From contig JAWHQI010000170.1 of assembly GCA_033032865.1 (NCBI GenBank), forward strand, positions 1,795,001-1,859,000: DNA of 64,000 bases, written 5' to 3'. The notes below the pieces were generated by a model. The model was given only the letters and a program-made list of their open reading frames with translations, did no database searches and had not been told where the DNA came from. How positions within the stretch are numbered: position 1 is the first letter of the stretch; each line of letters opens with the position of its first letter. This document shows positions 60,201 through 62,686 of the stretch, piece by piece. Source of the stretch: Dactylorhiza incarnata. Taxonomy: Eukaryota > Streptophyta > Magnoliopsida > Asparagales > Orchidaceae. The position numbers and the translations under genes were made by a program.

Positions 60201-62686
60201 CATACCCCACGATCTCCCTGTTTTCGGAAGGAGAAAGTCGCCACTATTCATCGTCTTCTCCCTCCCGTATACTTCTTGGAACGGCAACTCTCGCTCATCC
60301 CCGTCCTGTTTAGGACTATCTCCCTCGCCAGAAAATAGTTGTCGGTTCACGTCTCCATCAAGCCGATCCCGTCATCTCCATTCTCCATCTTCCTCACACC
60401 CCGTTCTCCTCTCGTGAACCCCAACAAGCCGCAAGCAGCATCCCCATTCTCCTGTGGTGAACCCTCCAGCAAACCGCAGGAAGCCTCCTATCCTCGTTCC
60501 TCTGCCGCATCTCTTCCTCCCACCTCGTTCCCCTGTCGTGAATCCTCCAGCAACCCGCAAACAGTGGCCTGACCTCCTTGTCTACCGTGTTTCTTCTTCA
60601 ACGCCTCATGTACCCAGCGGCCCTTCCACATTTCGATCCTCCGGCAAATAACCCCCACCTCCACCCTCTGTTACAGCAAAACTCACACCAACACCACTTA
60701 CCCGAGCACCCTTTCTCCTCCCCTCAACCCAAGCCCACATTCAGGACTTTGTTGCTTCCTTGTTACTGGGATTGACCTCCAACAGCCATTCTAGTCTTTG
60801 TTTCCCGTCGCCAAGATTATTTCGGACGCGCAACGGCCACTCACCAATGCCTCCCGCCATCGATTCCTATTGCTTGTGAGTATCTTATATTGTGTTATTT
60901 CTTTTATTATTGGATATTGGATGTTTAGCACATATATTGCGGAAATATTGGCTTGTTTGCATAGTTGATTCCAAGTTCATATTTTCCTATAAAATTTATT
61001 CGTGCAAGCTGTGGTTGAAAATCCTCCGTGCGGAGAAAGCTTTGTTATTGTTCGTGCGCTTGAAATTTTAGATTCACATTGTGTAGATTTGCCTAACTTT
61101 CATAATTATATGTGCTAGTATCAGACTCCGACTAATATTTTTAAAACATGCATGTCTCATTTATGTTGAGCTTGATCGCATTCATCACGCACATCCGCTT
61201 AGATTTGCATTAGCGTGTCGGCACCGACATTTTCACAACCCGTCCTACGTCGTCCGTTAAGCCGGGTGTCCTAGAACACTAAATACAAGCACAAAAAAAT
61301 AAAATACATATAAAATGTAAAACGACGCCCCGAACGCGCTCGCGGTCTCAGATCGCCGATCAGATCAACGCATCTTCGGCAAATCTGCAAAAACAGGTCT
61401 TGCCGAGTGGTGGCTCGATATCCTCTGATCACGAACATGCGGTCAATCCCCATCAATAAAGCACGTAACTTTTATCAAAAATCATAACGAATTGCAGAAT
61501 ATAATGCCACAAAAATTCATAAGAATCGTAAAACCAATGTGCAATATAAAAAAAAAGCAAAAGTATGTATAAAGATGTTAGGATCAAACAACAATGTCAT
61601 CAAACTTGTTTTAAAAGAGGTTTGACGTCCATGTGTACTATTTGCATGTTGCACATGTCACTGGCATAATTTCATACTTTTATGCATGTTGGTGCCGAAG
61701 GAAGAAAATAACAGTAACAAGTTAAGAAGATGTATGTTGATGCACGCAAGCACATCAATACCAACTTTTGAACAGCCAACAATGACGCAAAAAAGGAAAC
61801 GAATCAGTGCAGGGTCTGCTACTATAACAAGCTTTGAACAAAGAGAGTGAAGCCAATAGCATCACTTTAAATTATACATAAAAAAACACATGTGAAAAAA
61901 ACTAATTGATCTATGATTCAAGCATGATAATAAAGAACTAAGACCTAAGGTTGCAACATAATTCCAAGGCATTGAAATATTTGATCTCGAGTTGATTTAA
62001 AATCAGTTCAAAATGACTCAATCTCAATCTGAGTTATATTTGGATATAGGCCAGCTCGATCCAATCTTGACTATAAAGTTTTGATTATATTGAGATATAT
62101 AAGCAAATAGTTAGTCCAAATACATACATAAGTAGATGTTTTAATCATGCATGCATATATTTTTTGATTGTATATCGCGCTAGTTCAATTCAATCCAAGC
62201 ACGGTCAGTTCAAGTTCGATTCTAGACAAGCCTGCACAGTTAGCTTCGATCAAGCTTTAACCTAGTCCGAAAGAAAACAGATTCTTGAGCGCAGGTAAAT
62301 CTTCGAACGAAATTCACAGCCTTCGGAATTCAAAGCAGACAATATTCATTGAGAGCACTCTTTGTCACTCCCCAACATAGAAAGAAAAACATTGGTATAA
62401 ACAAAAATGGATCACTACAAAATCCTTTTACCATACCTCCAATATCCAGAGCCAGGTGAGAGATGTCATCAGACTGATTAGGTAGCAAAATAGTCGGGTT
62501 TCTCTCCTCGGAATTCCACTGAATTGCCGCACCAGTGAGATCCAGCTGCGGCCTCGAGGAAGAACGATGCATCGAGCTTCCAGTGGCGGGTGAAATCTCC
62601 TTCTCCTCCCCCTTCACCGTACCGTATCCCTCCGAATTCTTCTTCCCTTTGTTATCAATTTCATCATTGCTGATGATCCCAGCCAT
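13725..62686 (-). CDS. PANK2: Pantothenate kinase 2 (PANK2-type), 10 exons seen, 3' part off the left edge
   Basis: The product phosphorylates pantothenate with ATP, the first committed step of coenzyme A synthesis. Joined exons: 62686-62437, 46816-46604, 45611-45553, 38687-38571, 26401-26282, 26187-26093, 26012-25919, 15024-14893, 14399-14287, 13917-13725. All nine complete introns are GT-AG and the phases agree, giving 1386 nt (462 codons) with no stop. The first about 75 residues are a polar leader. The kinase domain begins at the phosphate-binding DIGG (residues 81-84). E200 in the DEM motif is the expected catalytic acid by comparison with human PANKs. GSGVS (246-250), R262 and GGGT (269-272) are the expected nucleotide/acetyl-CoA contacts, and W398 lies in FWSKG. 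The linker after the kinase resembles that of plant PANK2, which continues into a DUF89 phosphatase domain; that part is not in the window. The start is the first ATG in the exon-1 frame. A kinase-only PANK1 is less likely because the coding frame runs on past the kinase domain into a splice donor. Confidence 0.93.
13918..14286 (-). other. PANK2 intron 9
   Basis: A 369-bp AT-rich GT-AG intron with no inserted element seen. Confidence 0.85.
14287..14399 (-). CDS. PANK2: PANK2 exon 9
   Basis: 37 codons plus two bases, encoding [20 protein letters not shown] and [17 protein letters not shown]. Acceptor TTGTAG|ATC, donor TCTG|GTACTT. The split codon becomes W398 when joined to exon 10. Confidence 0.95.
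14400..14892 (-). other. PANK2 intron 8
   Basis: A 493-bp AT-rich GT-AG intron with no inserted element seen. Confidence 0.85.
14893..15024 (-). CDS. PANK2: PANK2 exon 8
   Basis: 44 codons, phase 0, encoding [14 protein letters not shown] and [21 protein letters not shown]. Phe replaces the Ile I recall at the first position in Arabidopsis. Acceptor TTGCAG|TTT, donor CAG|GTGTCC. Confidence 0.95.
16231..17071 (+). pseudogene. hAT transposase remnant, N-terminal part (TTF zinc finger and DUF4371)
   Basis: Matches the plant zinc finger MYM-type protein 1-like transposase family: [26 protein letters not shown], then [12 protein letters not shown], and then the DUF4371 region ([38 protein letters not shown]). 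A few in-frame stops and shifts occur. Coding is cut at KEQMYIVM by the solo LTR. Confidence 0.82.
18174..18283 (+). repeat. 5' LTR of element E
   Basis: 110 bp, TGTTAGAATA to CTCTCCAACA, with a CTCCTATATATAGGAG palindrome holding the TATA-like core. Identical to 23085-23194. Confidence 0.97.
18805..21063 (+). CDS. Copia E gag, protease and integrase (first part of a frameshifted polyprotein)
   Basis: From the ATG at 18805 the order is: gag with a UBN2-like region ([30 protein letters not shown]); zinc knuckle C-X2-C-X4-H-X4-C at about 19618-19659; protease DSGATDHM (about 19969); integrase zinc-binding HCRLGH ... [10 protein letters not shown]; catalytic-core D in VHTDVWGP (about 20525), D in LRSDNGREY (about 20716) and E in GVAERKNRH (about 20826). 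The frame is lost at about 21,024-21,030 in a TGTGTG run. The size and order fit a normal Ty1/copia polyprotein. The upstream in-frame GTG at 18751 is not favoured as the start. Confidence 0.93.
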   Translation: MPGSSETPDVSSGGSAPHDPLPSTGSLRANHDHGTPQITTIKLDGTNYLPWARSVTLALKSRRLFGYINGTTRAPTATSPDWPQWESENSLVMSWLTNSMQESIARNYLFLDTAADIWKRAEITYSCRGNTVHIFQLRRRIFLLRQGDRPPAAYYLEFTQLYQEYDHFDALTLVSPEDEVLVRAREERNRIFEFLHGLHRDLDLISVQILGRSPLPSLPEVYSLVQQEYDRRQIRLPDTVVEGSALTARFNPGGRPIRDTRSKPMDKDHLTCDYCGKACHTRDTCFRLHGFPPPRGGPAPRGGRGFGRTLGRSAPSRSAHLSDVVDDPASYEGSDVPAVPSALSAEEIQAFRRIMLGHSSESASSSYAHQGTPGAHSASACSPTQWIIDSGATDHMTGSATGFVSYIPLSGRDKVSIDDGSLSPIAGKGSIPCSSLTLSSVLHVPKFTRNLLSISHLTNSMNCSVTFFPPSCVFQDLKTGTVIGSGRLRDGLYLFDTSSSAPPPAALSVAQISVNSWHCRLGHPSPSTMHLLFPNMSNVSLKTFKCDGCALGKHHRTSLNHVSTPSSSPFTVVHTDVWGPCPVASISGFHWFVTFIDCFSRCTWVYLMKNKNDVFPLFQRFHKMVATQFNAAIKILRSDNGREYVDSSFERYLSDQGIIHQTSCVYTPAQNGVAERKNRHLLEVARCLLLKMHLPKHFWGDAVLTAAYLINRLPTRVLDYKSPLAALSVSPTNLLPRIFGCVFCPCSPHVET
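21031..23077 (+). CDS. Copia E integrase C-terminus, reverse transcriptase and RNase H
   Basis: This frame is already open from 20906 but becomes the element's coding frame just after the TG run. It has the integrase C-terminal [20 protein letters not shown], the RT entry motif [33 protein letters not shown] and the catalytic [11 protein letters not shown] (about 22118). RNase H has [31 protein letters not shown] and [11 protein letters not shown], and the C-terminus is LADTLTKGL. It stops at 23077, just before the polypurine tract. No other lesion was seen. Confidence 0.93.
23085..23194 (+). repeat. 3' LTR of element E
   Basis: 110 bp, identical to the 5' LTR. Preceded by the polypurine tract and followed by cttac. 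Confidence 0.97.
23329..24750 (+). pseudogene. hAT transposase remnant, C-terminal part (catalytic end and dimerisation domain)
   Basis: Coding resumes right after the tattg repeat with [19 protein letters not shown], then [19 protein letters not shown] (near 23,440), [13 protein letters not shown] and [11 protein letters not shown]. The hAT C-terminal dimerisation domain follows at 24,540-24,720 ([28 protein letters not shown]). Stops and frameshifts are frequent. Confidence 0.83.
24961..25918 (-). other. Remaining PANK2 intron 7 sequence next to exon 7
   Basis: AT-rich intron DNA with no domain, clear repeat or LTR detected. It joins the hAT target duplication to the exon 7 donor. Confidence 0.7.
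25919..26012 (-). CDS. PANK2: PANK2 exon 7
   Basis: One base plus 31 codons, encoding [13 protein letters not shown] and [12 protein letters not shown]. Acceptor TTTCTAG|T, donor AAG|GTATTT. The next intron expands to 10.9 kb. Confidence 0.94.
26093..26187 (-). CDS. PANK2: PANK2 exon 6
   Basis: 31 codons plus two bases, encoding [19 protein letters not shown] and the [11 protein letters not shown] helix. GGGT is a glycine-rich nucleotide contact. It is separated from exon 5 by only 94 bp and from exon 7 by 80 bp, so introns 5 and 6 have stayed small. Confidence 0.95.
26282..26401 (-). CDS. PANK2: PANK2 exon 5
   Basis: 40 codons, phase 0. It contains [10 protein letters not shown] and [18 protein letters not shown]; the GSGVS loop is a nucleotide and acetyl-CoA contact in the family. 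Acceptor GTGCAG|GCA, donor AAA|GTAATA. Confidence 0.95.
26402..28000. other. Intron 4 segment with a gene-like but unidentified block
   Basis: The first about 300 bp are ordinary intron. About 26,730-27,260 looks like a plus-strand transcribed leader (GC-rich start, TTACTGGTAACCC donor-like site near 26,900). A splice-bounded short exon-like piece lies at about 27,769-27,823 (acceptor GTACAG, donor GAG|GTACGT), readable as [21 protein letters not shown] do not recognise a parent gene. Confidence 0.35.
28001..28702 (-). repeat. 3' LTR of element F
   Basis: TGTGACAACC at one end and GATCAACA at the other. Matches the right LTR in several blocks but is longer. The boundary at 28702 is inferred from the TG/CA ends. 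Confidence 0.6.
28930..32645 (-). pseudogene. Decayed gag-pol of Ty3 element F
   Basis: In coding order: gag (32645-32061: [27 protein letters not shown]); zinc-knuckle end [14 protein letters not shown]; and a protease (31894-31481) in which the catalytic DSG has become NSS ([11 protein letters not shown]). Next are the RT (31152-30766: [25 protein letters not shown]), RNase H (30675-30349: [26 protein letters not shown]) and integrase traces ([16 protein letters not shown] near 29,830). Multiple stops and shifts mean it is inactive. Confidence 0.8.
32743..33122 (-). repeat. 5' LTR of element F
   Basis: Shorter partner of 28001-28702, next to the primer site. The outer edge is set by the tcgag repeat and is tentative. 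Confidence 0.55.
33128..33480. other. Intron 4 sequence between elements F and K
   Basis: About 350 bp of AT-rich sequence with no recognisable feature. Confidence 0.6.
33486..34028 (+). repeat. 5' LTR of element K, with duplicated 3' end
   Basis: 33486-33859 is one LTR equivalent ending CTGCAACA followed by the primer site. About 33,889-34,028 repeats the last part (AGAGTAAGGCTCTTTGG to CTGTAACA), again followed by the primer site. A TATATAAGGAGG promoter-like core lies near 33,650. Confidence 0.75.
34029..34562 (+). CDS. Unknown 177-residue protein of element K
   Basis: The ATG overlaps the LTR/primer-site junction (ATGGTCCGACC). The N-terminal third is predicted helical by eye ([33 protein letters not shown]), reminiscent of a gag coiled coil. 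The rest is Pro/Ser/Thr-rich with no zinc knuckle or catalytic motif. Codon-biased GC content here contrasts with the AT-rich LTRs. It may be a truncated gag or chance coding; expression is not shown. Confidence 0.45.
   Translation: MVRPAALRPLPLQPPGTNIVLALDLIHDLRTELQAMHYLIAKHLANDKRIKDSSARALRQLALLGEPQEDAPFLAGSELHGATPVVRTLPALTLSTHDKGHKPSSFPLSVEPQKNTPTIAFDAATEPYSPSLLTAEPCPLATVLRHRRAIRPSFPFKCRHRQEACNNAPSHESPTIS
34563..35314 (+). other. Noncoding remainder of element K interior
   Basis: C/T-rich sequence with poly-C runs (near 34,627 and 35,026) and repeated CCCACTTTCTT phrases at 34,908-34,980. It ends with CTTGGGGACAAGG just before the right LTR, resembling the GAGGACAAG tract that precedes the 3' LTR in many plant Ty3 elements. 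Confidence 0.5.
35462..35626 (-). repeat. 3' LTR of element L
   Basis: 165 bp, paired with 37140-37304, about 11% different. Confidence 0.87.
35765..35852. repeat. 18-bp tandem repeat in element L
   Basis: About four to five copies of ACCCACACACGATGCAGG with T/C variants. A second repetitive patch of AGCAGCGGCGAGCAGAAGGC lies at about 36,340-36,440. Confidence 0.75.
37140..37304 (-). repeat. 5' LTR of element L
   Basis: 165 bp, paired with 35462-35626. Primer site directly adjacent on the minus strand. Confidence 0.87.
37569..38570. other. Intron 4 sequence next to exon 4, with a possible old LTR
   Basis: Mostly AT-rich. About 37,900-38,260 ends CCCATAACA and is followed by ATTCTCCCTTATCCTC, which looks like a minus-strand copia LTR start with its polypurine tract. 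No partner LTR was found, so this is only a possible remnant. Confidence 0.4.
38571..38687 (-). CDS. PANK2: PANK2 exon 4 (TGGGA motif and catalytic Glu)
   Basis: 39 codons, phase 0 at both ends. It carries [11 protein letters not shown] and the [11 protein letters not shown] segment with the presumed catalytic glutamate (E200). The acceptor follows GCGAAG and the donor is AAG|GTTGGT. Confidence 0.94.
38893..39086 (+). repeat. 5' LTR of element G
   Basis: 194 bp, TGTTAGAAAAG to TTTCCTACA, with a CCTATAAATATG TATA box near 39,026. Confidence 0.95.
39087..39901 (+). other. Untranslated leader of element G
   Basis: GC-rich leader with many GCGGTCT words. A 52-bp unit (starting GCGGTCTCCAGCAGCGAGCC) is repeated in tandem about 2.6 times at 39,706-39,840. 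The open frames here are by-products of repeat composition. Confidence 0.7.
39902..43255 (+). CDS. Copia G gag-protease-integrase-RT polyprotein (frameshifted near its end)
   Basis: The start is the ATG at 39902 (GATATAATGGGC). Gag: [18 protein letters not shown] and [11 protein letters not shown]. Zinc knuckle [14 protein letters not shown] at 40676-40717. Protease DSGATHHI from 40919. Integrase: HQRLGH ... [10 protein letters not shown] in IHSDIWGP (about 41445), D in LRTDNAREY (about 41635), E in GVAERKNRH (about 41740). [46 protein letters not shown] (about 43022). The frame is lost at about 43,186 after LSQRK, by what looks like a single-base loss. Otherwise full copia order and length. 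Confidence 0.95.
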   Translation: MGSSENSSPLPTETVQQHPPSELRDELRITTLSLSGKKNFIPWGHSIRRVLQAKGLLAHLTDDPPAPTTPEWLKNDGRVQTWILNSLEGEPYGMVMYLPTAKGMWDELHSLYSGKDSLQSLFDIISDLQALDTSEPNITSVVARVKSLSEAWLQHQSPTSDLATQRAQIEAVCIALLMARVPPHLLSIRAQVLASTPTPSLSAVCSMLLKVSQPPEAPAPPSPALLQNIPAPSFPPPSSRGGRSAYSGRGRGGRGRPKCSFCGRDGHYESTCFRKTGNPPPPRPTAAVVDDSSSASRADLEALRLQFQQLQGMMTPPASVASVSSPGIVCLSTSPRWIVDSGATHHITSLQPPTYSGAPHPKCITVANGATVSVSGSADLSLSPSISLRSALHVPGSPFNLLSVSRLTTDLDCSVTFSRSSFLIQDRQTGTTIGKGQLRNGLYLLDDSPTILASVSSADWHQRLGHAPLPILKKALPDVSFSAFQCESCIFGKQPRSSFPATCTRSSAPFDLIHSDIWGPYKICSISGFRYFITFIDDYSRTTWLYLLRERSELPRVFKAFLLETRTHFSTTVKTLRTDNAREYTGNEFSSLCSEFEIIHQTSCAYTPQQNGVAERKNRHLLDMARSIMIHMNVPKVYWNFAISTACFIINRLPSSVLNNASPFSLLFPSTPAFPLTPRIFGCTCYVHFMGPSTDKLDPRATKQMFVGYSHTQKGYVCYSPLTRKISVSADVTFREDLPFFPAPATHSPSPSLPQPVMRPILPVNTPPPPLPQPLPTPPPYRPPIIQVYSRRTSRPVSPAQSSSSSGAPSPADPVTESTAHPMASYISLHRLSPPLQTLATSLSTVAIPNSVQEALQHPGWRAAMEEEMTALWANKTWTLVPRPPGQKPVGCKWVFVIKHAPNGTIDRLKARLVARGYTQQHGIDYEETFSPVAKLNTVRVLISVAVHRRWPLYQLDIKNAFLNSDLQETVYMEQPPGFETTGESLVCLLLQSLYGLKQSPRNWFNKFSKELRVLGFKQSAADSSLFIRHQPTGTVILLVYVDDIVISGDDVKGIQKVKQHLSTAFQTKDLGNLNYFLGLEVARRSDGLVLSQRKTASTFSTMQVTLDASQSTLQWM
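43351..44040 (+). CDS. Copia G RNase H end
   Basis: Continues the polyprotein after the frameshift and an in-frame TAG at 43342-43344. RNase H motifs: [43 protein letters not shown]. Copia C-terminus VADVLTKAL. The stop at 44038 lies inside the 3' LTR. Confidence 0.92.
   Translation: MTRPDISFVVGIVSRYMHAPRSCHLQAVERILRYLKTAPGQGLVYKTSSSTPNLVAYSDADYAGSIDDRRSTSGFCTYFGGHLITWRSKKQAVVARSSAEAEYRAMASVVSELTWLESLLTDLGMKLPSPALLLCDSQAAIHIAKNLVFHERTKHIEVDCHFIREKVQMKKIELKHVPGTEQVADVLTKALSSTLYHQCLSKLGAYDLYAPACGGVLEKLISKAHYCID
43997..44180 (+). repeat. 3' LTR of element G
   Basis: 184 bp. Lacks 12 bp present near the start of the 5' LTR and is otherwise almost identical. Confidence 0.95.
44507..44822. repeat. 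22-bp minisatellite in PANK2 intron 3
   Basis: About 14 copies of CATATGTATCTACATATATGTG, with variants near the right end. It is followed by a TG run and a TATG tetranucleotide run (about 44,850-44,885). Open frames on all three phases here are artefacts of the repeat. Confidence 0.95.
44930..45130 (+). repeat. GC-rich module, copy 2
   Basis: Homologous to the reverse complement of 6841-7003. Contains GGCTACGCCCGT, GGCTCCGCC, GGCTCTGCCCGTGCG and GGCTGCGCC. The first core (CGTGCACGAGGCTAYGCCC) occurs twice, 54 bp apart. Confidence 0.65.
45553..45611 (-). CDS. PANK2: PANK2 exon 3 (59 bp)
   Basis: This short exon encodes [20 protein letters not shown], with the first G split across the preceding intron. 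Acceptor TTTTAG|GG, donor AAG|GTAACT. It is recognised because it restores frame between exons 2 and 4 and matches the link between the HLGG and TGGGA motifs of the family. Confidence 0.9.
45612..46603 (-). other. PANK2 intron 2
   Basis: A 992-bp AT-rich GT-AG intron. It has two small tandem duplications (AAATAATTAGAGAAAAA near 45,905-45,945; GTGAATCCCAATCTGAGTAT near 46,443-46,485). No element found. Confidence 0.8.
46604..46816 (-). CDS. PANK2: PANK2 exon 2
   Basis: Residues 85-154 plus one base of codon 155. It begins [11 protein letters not shown] and contains [15 protein letters not shown], both strongly conserved in plant pantothenate kinases. The acceptor is TTTTAG|GATC and the donor GGTG|GTATGT. 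Confidence 0.95.
46817..47332 (-). other. PANK2 intron 1 sequence next to exon 2
   Basis: AT-rich intron. About 47,125-47,180 and 47,205-47,260 are an imperfect direct duplication (CATTCCAATATCTTTA, GAACTAGAGCA shared). No coding signal. Confidence 0.7.
47414..47627. repeat. 20-bp minisatellite inside the J LTR
   Basis: About eight perfect copies of AGATGCGTGGATCGGATCGG, then a degenerate copy and about two more. The right LTR (near 59,888) and the inverted piece have only a single related unit. Confidence 0.95.
48358..48891. mobile_element. Insert in the J left LTR, starting with a 53-bp inverted-repeat unit
   Basis: Absent from the right LTR, where CCCAGCGG runs directly into CCCTTCCACATTTCG. 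The first 280 bp are bounded by 53-bp inverted repeats (48358-48410, 48585-48637) with one mismatch, MITE-like. The remaining about 250 bp (GC-rich, GCGCTCG words) have no clear structure, and no target duplication was identified for either part. Confidence 0.6.
49999..50220 (+). pseudogene. gag-like N-terminal fragment of element J
   Basis: [20 protein letters not shown] resembles the coiled-coil N-terminus of plant Ty3 gag. It starts about 440 bp after the primer site and ends at a stop. Weak, position-supported call. Confidence 0.4.
50221..51420 (+). other. Unrecognised interior of element J with repeated Pro-Gly-Glu-Pro motif
   Basis: Where gag-pol should lie there is no protease, RT or RNase H. 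Instead an [17 protein letters not shown] phrase recurs in decayed form (near 50,800, 50,945 and 51,175), suggesting an internal repeat of roughly 150-230 bp. The last part is open and runs into the integrase C-terminus. Confidence 0.45.
51421..51859 (+). pseudogene. Integrase C-terminus of element J, left part
   Basis: [20 protein letters not shown] and, after one TGA at 51541-51543, [23 protein letters not shown] and [12 protein letters not shown] match the GPY/F region of plant Ty3 integrases. Interrupted at VHEGI by element H. Resumes at 59632. Confidence 0.75.
51860..52182 (-). repeat. 3' LTR of element H
   Basis: Paired with 59304-59626. Shares CTCAAGCATGCCAAAAAAA and GGTACGGCGTCGGCTACGT blocks. 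Confidence 0.88.
52083..53585 (-). pseudogene. Integrase and chromodomain-like tail of element H
   Basis: Zinc-binding HHCC region: [30 protein letters not shown] (53,585-53,300). Then a run of 11 C at 53280-53290 with a frame change. Catalytic core: [58 protein letters not shown] region: [18 protein letters not shown]. Tail: [16 protein letters not shown]. Confidence 0.9.
53616..53984 (-). repeat. 3' LTR of element I
   Basis: 369 bp, ends TGTTATGAGTC ... CATATCA in element orientation. Contains an AATAATAATAATAAT run. Confidence 0.92.
54046..55029 (-). CDS. gag of element I (one stop)
   Basis: ATG at 55029. N-terminal coiled coil ([35 protein letters not shown]), then [14 protein letters not shown] followed by a TGA where Trp is expected in the family (about 54,685), then the gag core ([31 protein letters not shown]) and a zinc knuckle variant [15 protein letters not shown] in which the usual His is Thr. 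Ends [10 protein letters not shown] with a stop. No protease motif. Roughly 330 residues across the stop. Confidence 0.88.
55030..55708 (-). other. Untranslated leader of element I
   Basis: About 680 bp between primer site and gag ATG. Repeated phrases such as GGCGTCGCCGG, GATGAAGACGCAG and GCAATCAG(C/T)GG occur at 55,370-55,670. No protein domain. Confidence 0.6.
55709..56078 (-). repeat. 5' LTR of element I
   Basis: 370 bp, paired with 53616-53984. Primer site adjacent. Confidence 0.92.
56097..56877 (-). pseudogene. RT connection and RNase H of element H
   Basis: [20 protein letters not shown] and [17 protein letters not shown] are the Ty3 thumb/connection. [37 protein letters not shown] and [10 protein letters not shown] are RNase H. 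Ends [13 protein letters not shown], followed by the insertion of element I. Confidence 0.92.
56887..57384 (-). pseudogene. Reverse transcriptase of element H
   Basis: Contains [51 protein letters not shown] and the catalytic [12 protein letters not shown]. After the stop near 56,885 the frame resumes directly with RNase H, so one nonsense change separates them. Confidence 0.9.
57478..57933 (-). pseudogene. Aspartic protease region of element H
   Basis: [20 protein letters not shown] carries the DSG catalytic triad expected near the start of a retropepsin. [14 protein letters not shown] and [10 protein letters not shown] are the conserved downstream strand motifs. Part of the pol frame. Confidence 0.85.
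57990..59280 (-). pseudogene. gag of element H
   Basis: Readable in shifted frames: [18 protein letters not shown] (N-terminal), [20 protein letters not shown] (retrotransposon gag core, about 58,690-58,630), [15 protein letters not shown] region, then [19 protein letters not shown], a zinc-knuckle-like end near 58,140. Several frameshifts. Confidence 0.75.
59304..59626 (-). repeat. 5' LTR of element H
   Basis: Paired with 51860-52182. Primer site adjoins on the inner side. Confidence 0.9.
59632..59730 (+). pseudogene. Chromodomain-like C-terminal end of element J
   Basis: [12 protein letters not shown] is the typical core of the chromodomain-like tail of chromovirus integrases. It continues the frame broken by element H. 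Confidence 0.65.
59809..61251 (+). repeat. 3' LTR of element J
   Basis: Matches the left LTR through TGATGGGGATCGTCCG, GTTATAAATAGGGGCG, GAGAGATTCCAGACCGG and AGCACATATATTGCGG blocks. It ends near TCCTACGTC, where the left LTR ends TCATGCGTCA. Confidence 0.8.
61252..61455 (-). repeat. Inverted partial LTR at the right end of element J
   Basis: The reverse complement begins TGATGGGGATTGACCGCATG and follows the first about 185 bp of the J LTR up to AACGGACGA. It abuts the end of the 3' LTR head to tail, giving a palindromic terminus. Confidence 0.85.
61456..62436 (-). other. PANK2 intron 1 sequence next to exon 1
   Basis: AT-rich, no coding signal or element recognised. Confidence 0.7.
62437..62686 (-). 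CDS. PANK2: PANK2 exon 1 (start codon, polar leader, DIGG)
   Basis: The exon carries residues 1-83 and the first base of codon 84. The ATG at 62686-62684 is the first in the frame. The leader is rich in Ser, Lys, Glu and Asn and has no obvious targeting peptide. The end of the exon encodes SHLALDIGG, the start of the kinase fold. The donor reads GAG|GTATGG. Upstream, a TTGGTTAG/GCAG stretch at about 62,705-62,720 could be the acceptor of a 5'-UTR intron; this is inference. Confidence 0.9.

Larger units (their letters stand above)
47338..61455 (+). mobile_element. Ty3/gypsy element J, host of H and I, ending in an inverted LTR piece
   Basis: The left LTR (47338-49548) starts TGATGGGGATCG and is followed by the primer site TTGGTATCAGAGCCC. 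The right LTR starts at 59809 after a GGTCGGGGGGAAT polypurine tract. The interior (49549-51859 and 59632-59808) has a gag-like start, a long unrecognised stretch and an integrase C-terminus with chromodomain-like end. The right end carries a partial inverted LTR copy (61252-61455). Flanking ataat/ataaa could be a decayed target duplication. Element H is inserted with gcatc repeats. Confidence 0.78.
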
